From positions 1 to 62,300 of the forward strand of contig JAPOXY010000173.1 of the NCBI GenBank assembly GCA_026706845.1: a stretch of 62,300 bases of DNA. The letters run 5' to 3'. Positions within the stretch are counted from its first letter, which is position 1; each line of letters opens with the position of its first letter. Position numbers and translations under genes: made by a program. The notes under the pieces were generated by a model that was given only the letters and a program-made list of their open reading frames with translations, did no database searches and was not told where the DNA came from. Shown in pieces: positions 58,801 through 62,300 of the stretch. This stretch comes from Gemmatimonadota bacterium (lineage in GTDB: Bacteria > Latescibacterota > UBA2968).

Positions 58801-59086
58801 TTTGATGACCACCTCTACAACCGTGCTCGGTCTGTTGCCCATGGCACTGGGCATTTTCAATTTTCAGCCCCTTGTCAAAAGCATTGAAGGCGTGCTGGAT
58901 GGCGTGTTATCCGGGCAGGTATACATCGCAGTCATGGCTGTGGTGGGTATGCTTTTCCCGGTAGGGCAGGGCGCTGAGATACGCGCGCCTATGGCCATTA
59001 CCGTCATAGGCGGCCTGGTCGTATCAACCCTGGTAACCCTGGTGCTGATCCCAACGCTTTATTCGCTAACCGACCGCAAGGAGTAG
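55811..59086 (+). CDS. RND efflux pump, inner-membrane permease (AcrB/HAE type)
   Basis: 1091 residues. N-terminal helix ([18 protein letters not shown]) then [34 protein letters not shown], typical of RND transporters. The membrane-domain motif [22 protein letters not shown] carries an Asp in TM4; the second acid of the AcrB pair is Asn. [48 protein letters not shown] is the TM10-11 block. Gene ends in [10 protein letters not shown]. It takes substrates from the periplasm to an outer-membrane channel (not found here), using the adaptor just upstream. Confidence 0.93.
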   Translation: [1091 protein letters not shown]

Positions 59087-59087
59087 C

Positions 59088-59912
59088 ATGGACCAGAGCC
59101 GAGATGAAGCATTTGTCGAATCGCTTCAGAACTATTCGCTTTCAGAACTCGAAGATATTTATGCACATCTGGATCGCGATCTATTTCCAGAGCGATACGA
59201 CCAAGTCAGGGCAGAAATCGAAACGCGCTTAAAAGACTTCGATCCAAAATCTATGGAAACAAGTACGCTGACGGATTCCCCCGGGATCTTGAGACGTCTC
59301 GCGTCGAGCGCAATTGATTTCTCCATGCAAGTGCTCGTTCCTTTTTTAATTTTTTTTCTTCTCAAAAGCGTTCTTTTTCCAAGCGCGCAAACCGCAAGTG
59401 CTGGCGGTGGCCGCGGCGGCGGACGAGGTGGTGGCGGACGAGGTGGCGGACGAGGCGGCGGTGGCGGCAATCAATCCGATGATCTCTGGTCAGACATCAC
59501 GGGTTTCATAGGGAGTGCGAAGGATATCGCCGTTGGAGTGATCGAGGGAGATCCCGCAGCGCAGAGCAGGGCGATGATTATCTGGAATGATTTTGGAATC
59601 ATTCTGGTCATTCTGCTCGTTTTTCGTATTTTCATGACCTTATCGGGATGGGCGCGTTCTGGATTTACCCCGGGGATGCGCGAATTGGGCATTCGAGTCG
59701 AGCGCGTTGGGGGAGGTATTCCAACCTGGTCACAGGCAGTGGGCAGATTTGTTCTACAGCCTCTGCTTTTTGTCGGGACACTGGGTCTCAGTGGATTTTG
59801 GATGCTGTGGGATCCCGGCAGCCGGGCACTTCACGATAAAATTCTCGGCACAAGACTCGTTCGCCTGGTGCGCACCTGGGAAAAGACAGAAGCCGAAAGA
59901 AGATTTGAATAG
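59088..59912 (+). CDS. RDD-family membrane protein with glycine-rich insert
   Basis: 274 residues. RDD proteins are small membrane proteins with conserved Arg and Asp residues, some with transport activity. Here GILRRLASSAIDFSMQVLVPFLIFFLL starts the first helix (R and D), a long GGGRGGGRGGGGRGGG insert (about 103-128) enters the first loop, then two further helices and SRALHDKILGTRLV, the final D motif. ATG 59088 is one base after the RND stop. The Gly/Arg run resembles the adaptor tail. The N-terminal 60 residues are an extra cytoplasmic helix region. Confidence 0.75.
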   Translation: MDQSRDEAFVESLQNYSLSELEDIYAHLDRDLFPERYDQVRAEIETRLKDFDPKSMETSTLTDSPGILRRLASSAIDFSMQVLVPFLIFFLLKSVLFPSAQTASAGGGRGGGRGGGGRGGGRGGGGGNQSDDLWSDITGFIGSAKDIAVGVIEGDPAAQSRAMIIWNDFGIILVILLVFRIFMTLSGWARSGFTPGMRELGIRVERVGGGIPTWSQAVGRFVLQPLLFVGTLGLSGFWMLWDPGSRALHDKILGTRLVRLVRTWEKTEAERRFE

Positions 59913-59990
59913 AATATATCAGTTATCCGAAACTTTTAATCATGTACTCTCGTCTAAATCCTCGAAATATCAGGGAAGGAGTGAGTAAGT

Positions 59991-60428
59991 ATGCATAGAC
60001 GGATGTATAAAATGTGTTGCATCGTGCTGGCGACCACATTTTTTTGGGGGTGTTTGGCTCCCGTTGCCGAAGCGCGGTCCTTTTTTACTGCACGGCGCAC
60101 ATTTGGTGTTTTATTTCTCAGTGGCAGTGCGTTTATGGCCAAGCGCGCCATTGATTATAAGCGCGATGCAAACGACAATTACGAAGCCTATAAGGCGGCG
60201 AAAGACTCTCGAGAAGCCGAACGGCTTTTTAACCGCACGAGCGATCGAGATACCAAGAGCATGATGAGTGTCGGATTTTCCGCAATTTTGTTGATCAGTG
60301 GTTTGCGTTTGCTCATACACAGCGGTGTGGATGATAAAATGCCCAAAATTGATCGACGAATCAAAATAGATCTCAACAGTGATATTCGCAAAAAATCTGT
60401 TGGGATTGTGTTGAAGAAAAAATTTTAA
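59991..60428 (+). CDS. Small exported/membrane protein of unknown function
   Basis: 145 residues. N-terminal hydrophobic segment (CCIVLATTFFWGCLAPVAEA) is a signal peptide or lipoprotein anchor; a second hydrophobic stretch (SVGFSAILLISGLRLLI) lies near residue 105. The middle is charged (RAIDYKRDANDNYEAYKAAKDSREAERLFNRTSDRD), likely helical and like a YfgM- or TPR-like helical segment. AAGGAG lies upstream. It precedes the FnIII lipoprotein gene by 30 nt. No known family recognised. Confidence 0.6.
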   Translation: MHRRMYKMCCIVLATTFFWGCLAPVAEARSFFTARRTFGVLFLSGSAFMAKRAIDYKRDANDNYEAYKAAKDSREAERLFNRTSDRDTKSMMSVGFSAILLISGLRLLIHSGVDDKMPKIDRRIKIDLNSDIRKKSVGIVLKKKF

Positions 60429-60458
60429 TCATCAGTAATGGGCAATGAGGAGATTATT

Positions 60459-62300
60459 ATGAAGCACTGGTGGACGCGCCGACTACAACTCGGCCTTTTG
60501 GGGATTGCGATAATTTTAATAGCCATGTGGGGATGCGGACGCGAACGCGTAAATCCGGTTGACTCACAATTTGAAGGAAGCACAACGGCGTTGAATCCGC
60601 CTGGCAATATTCGCGCCCAAGGCGGTATTGGACGGATCACTTTGAACTGGAATCCCGTGAACAGCACCAATCTTGCGGGATATGGGATATGGCGGTCAAC
60701 ATCGGCTACGGGCAAATTTGATCTATTGCGCGGCGAATCATCCGTTTCCGACGTGACGACAGCACGCACGACTTATGTGGATTCGACAATAGATGCCAAT
60801 GTATCAAAAATATACTTTTATAAACTCAGCACCGTAGATGTAGATGGACAATCGAGCGAATTGTCCGCGTTTGTAAGTGCAGAAGTCCTCGATGATACGC
60901 GCGCACCAGCTATGCCGATGAATTTCGTCGCCATCACCGATGCCGATGGCAAACAGGTTGCACTGGGCTGGTCAGCGCCAGAAACGGATGTGGGCAATCA
61001 GGAATTGACCGGATTGTCCGGGTACAGAATTTTCAGAATCAAAGATTCGCAGGGCAAACTCCAGATACAGGGTTCACAAACAGCACTGGTCCAGCTCGCC
61101 ACAGAACTGGGCATTGACCTCGATAATCTGGGAGAAATATCCGACGAGTTGAAGGATGTTTTCGTCGAACTTGGAACCGTACCCGCCACCCAGACTTATT
61201 TTCTCGACACCGATGAACTCGAAGCTGGCGTGCTTCACGTTTACGTAGTCATCGCCGTTGATCCAGAAGGCAACATCGGGCCTCCAGCACTTACTTTAGT
61301 AACCATAGACACACCAGGCGCGAACGTACCAATACCTGCTGGCTTGCGCGCAACAAAAAATGAACAGGCGCGCATTGTCATATCCTGGAATCCCGTAAAC
61401 GATCCCAATTTGCTGGGCTATCTGATTTTGCGGTCACAATCGACCCAAGGTCCCTTCACACCCGTAACAAGCGACACGCTCTTTACCACGGGGCAGACGA
61501 CCTATATCGATTCGCTTGTCGCGACCGATCAAGTGTACTTCTACAAAGTTCAAACCGTTGTGCAAGATCCCAATCTTGGACTATTGCGCAGTGATACTTC
61601 CTCTTTCATCGACGGACTGGCACTCGCCGATCAAAGTGCTCCTGGCGCACCCTCAGATCTCATCGTCAGCCTGGACGATGATCATTATCAGCGGGTGACG
61701 CTCAACTGGACTGCACCTGTATCAGATAGAAATGGCAATGAGTTGACCGGATTGGCCTCCTTTGAGATCTACCGGTCACGCGAGAACAATACATCATTTG
61801 CACTGATCGCCACAGTATTGAGCAATCAGGTGAGTTATGAAGACACATCCGTTGAGTTATTGACGCGATACTTTTATGCGATCAGAGCATTGGATCCGGA
61901 CGGCAATGCTGGACCCCGGTCTCAGCCGGTATCTGTGACCACCAAGGGATTTGCCATCCCGCGCAACGTACGGGCAACTCCTGGTGAGCAGAAAATCACC
62001 TTGACGTGGTCGGCGAACACCGAGCCGGAATTGACCGGATATGAGATATTGCGCTTCACCGATCCCACACACGAAACGCCTGACAAAACCTTCTCTTCTG
62101 TGCTGACGACATATGTGGATACCCCTGTCACAGCAGATCAGCCCTTTGTCTATCGGGTGCGGGCGACAGGCCCCTCTAATATAAAGAGCGAATTATCGTC
62201 CCCTGTCTCTGCCCAGGCCACTGCGCCTGCTCCAGTTTTGGCAGCACCGCGCAATGTGAGCGCAAGAGGTGGAATTAGTTACATTACCATCACCTGGTCT
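60459..62300 (+). CDS. Fibronectin type III repeat lipoprotein, 3'-truncated by window edge
   Basis: At least 614 residues, open to the end of the window. Lipoprotein signal MKHWWTRRLQLGLLGIAIIL... ends AMWGC. Then FnIII-like modules recur, each with a NW or SW near the start (ITLNWNPVN, VALGWSAPE, IVISWNPVN, VTLNWTAPV, ITLTWSANT, ITITWS at the edge), a YxI(W/L/F)RS strand and a YxYxV.A.D..G.....S ending. At least six modules are visible, so it is a surface or periplasmic binding protein, perhaps for glycans. GAGGAG precedes ATG 60459. Confidence 0.82.
   Translation, partial: MKHWWTRRLQLGLLGIAIILIAMWGCGRERVNPVDSQFEGSTTALNPPGNIRAQGGIGRITLNWNPVNSTNLAGYGIWRSTSATGKFDLLRGESSVSDVTTARTTYVDSTIDANVSKIYFYKLSTVDVDGQSSELSAFVSAEVLDDTRAPAMPMNFVAITDADGKQVALGWSAPETDVGNQELTGLSGYRIFRIKDSQGKLQIQGSQTALVQLATELGIDLDNLGEISDELKDVFVELGTVPATQTYFLDTDELEAGVLHVYVVIAVDPEGNIGPPALTLVTIDTPGANVPIPAGLRATKNEQARIVISWNPVNDPNLLGYLILRSQSTQGPFTPVTSDTLFTTGQTTYIDSLVATDQVYFYKVQTVVQDPNLGLLRSDTSSFIDGLALADQSAPGAPSDLIVSLDDDHYQRVTLNWTAPVSDRNGNELTGLASFEIYRSRENNTSFALIATVLSNQVSYEDTSVELLTRYFYAIRALDPDGNAGPRSQPVSVTTKGFAIPRNVRATPGEQKITLTWSANTEPELTGYEILRFTDPTHETPDKTFSSVLTTYVDTPVTADQPFVYRVRATGPSNIKSELSSPVSAQATAPAPVLAAPRNVSARGGISYITITWS

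Noticed and set aside
1-62300. tRNA or rRNA genes
   Set aside because: No cloverleaf or rRNA-like segments were recognised by eye on either strand; a dedicated scan (tRNAscan-SE, barrnap) would be decisive.

Overview
The window is bacterial and is dominated by secreted or periplasmic carbohydrate-processing genes. It looks like an uncultivated, polysaccharide-degrading lineage of the Latescibacterota/Poribacteria/Planctomycete type. Three things point there: nine sulfatase-family genes and seven phytanoyl-CoA-dioxygenase-like (PhyH) genes in about 40 kb, a secreted protein ending in paired dockerin/EF-hand-like VDFSDYL / INFADFL repeats, and an RND/TonB envelope locus typical of Gram-negative cells. 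This assignment is an inference from gene content; there is no rRNA or marker gene in the window.

Layout. (1) 1-6.6 kb is an accessory stretch: the 3' end of larC, a DUF4037-like nucleotidyltransferase, two tandem paralogous cysteine-rich membrane proteins, a three-gene toxin-antitoxin-like cassette (Phd/YefM antitoxin, small acidic protein, HEPN protein), an AT-rich orphan gene and an AbiEi-type antitoxin without its toxin. Two near-identical 41-nt terminator hairpins lie within it. (2) 6.8-15.6 kb holds a GH95 alpha-L-fucosidase, a two-subunit CoA-transferase with an SDR dehydrogenase, a UvrD/HelD-type helicase with zinc ribbons, and a divergent ClpP. A structured intergenic element with a terminator lies between clpP and the helicase. 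(3) 15.6-32.3 kb, all on the minus strand, holds a chondroitinase-ABC-like PL8 lyase, an MFS transporter, two TIM-barrel isomerase-like proteins, six sulfatase-family genes (one with Thr where the formylglycine Cys/Ser should be), a PhyH dioxygenase, a cupin and a TusA-like protein. (4) 32.5-34.6 kb is a short plus-strand unit: a cohesin/dockerin-like secreted protein behind a possible structured leader, then a PhyH gene. (5) 34.6-48.1 kb, minus strand, holds a secreted beta-helix protein, three sulfatases, a GH117 enzyme of the 3,6-anhydro-L-galactosidase family, a BPL_N amidotransferase-like protein, five PhyH genes, and a beta-propeller protein. (6) 48.1-62.3 kb holds an ExeA-like ATPase, a processive GT2 glycosyltransferase, TonB/ExbB/ExbD, an ECF sigma/anti-sigma pair, a Spy/CpxP-like protein, an RND pump with a glycine-rich adaptor, an RDD protein, a small membrane protein and a large FnIII lipoprotein cut by the window end.

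How the genes may work together. Regions 2-5 read as modular catabolic units for sulfated, fucose- and anhydrogalactose- or uronate-containing glycans. Lyases and glycosidases cut, sulfatases desulfate, the MFS and isomerase/SDR genes take products onward, and the PhyH enzymes are candidates for oxidative removal of other substituents. There is no SusC/SusD pair. Region 6 looks like a separate envelope locus in which TonB-ExbBD and an RND pump may be under the adjacent ECF sigma factor. Gene boundaries were refined where a Shine-Dalgarno sequence favoured an internal ATG, GTG or TTG.
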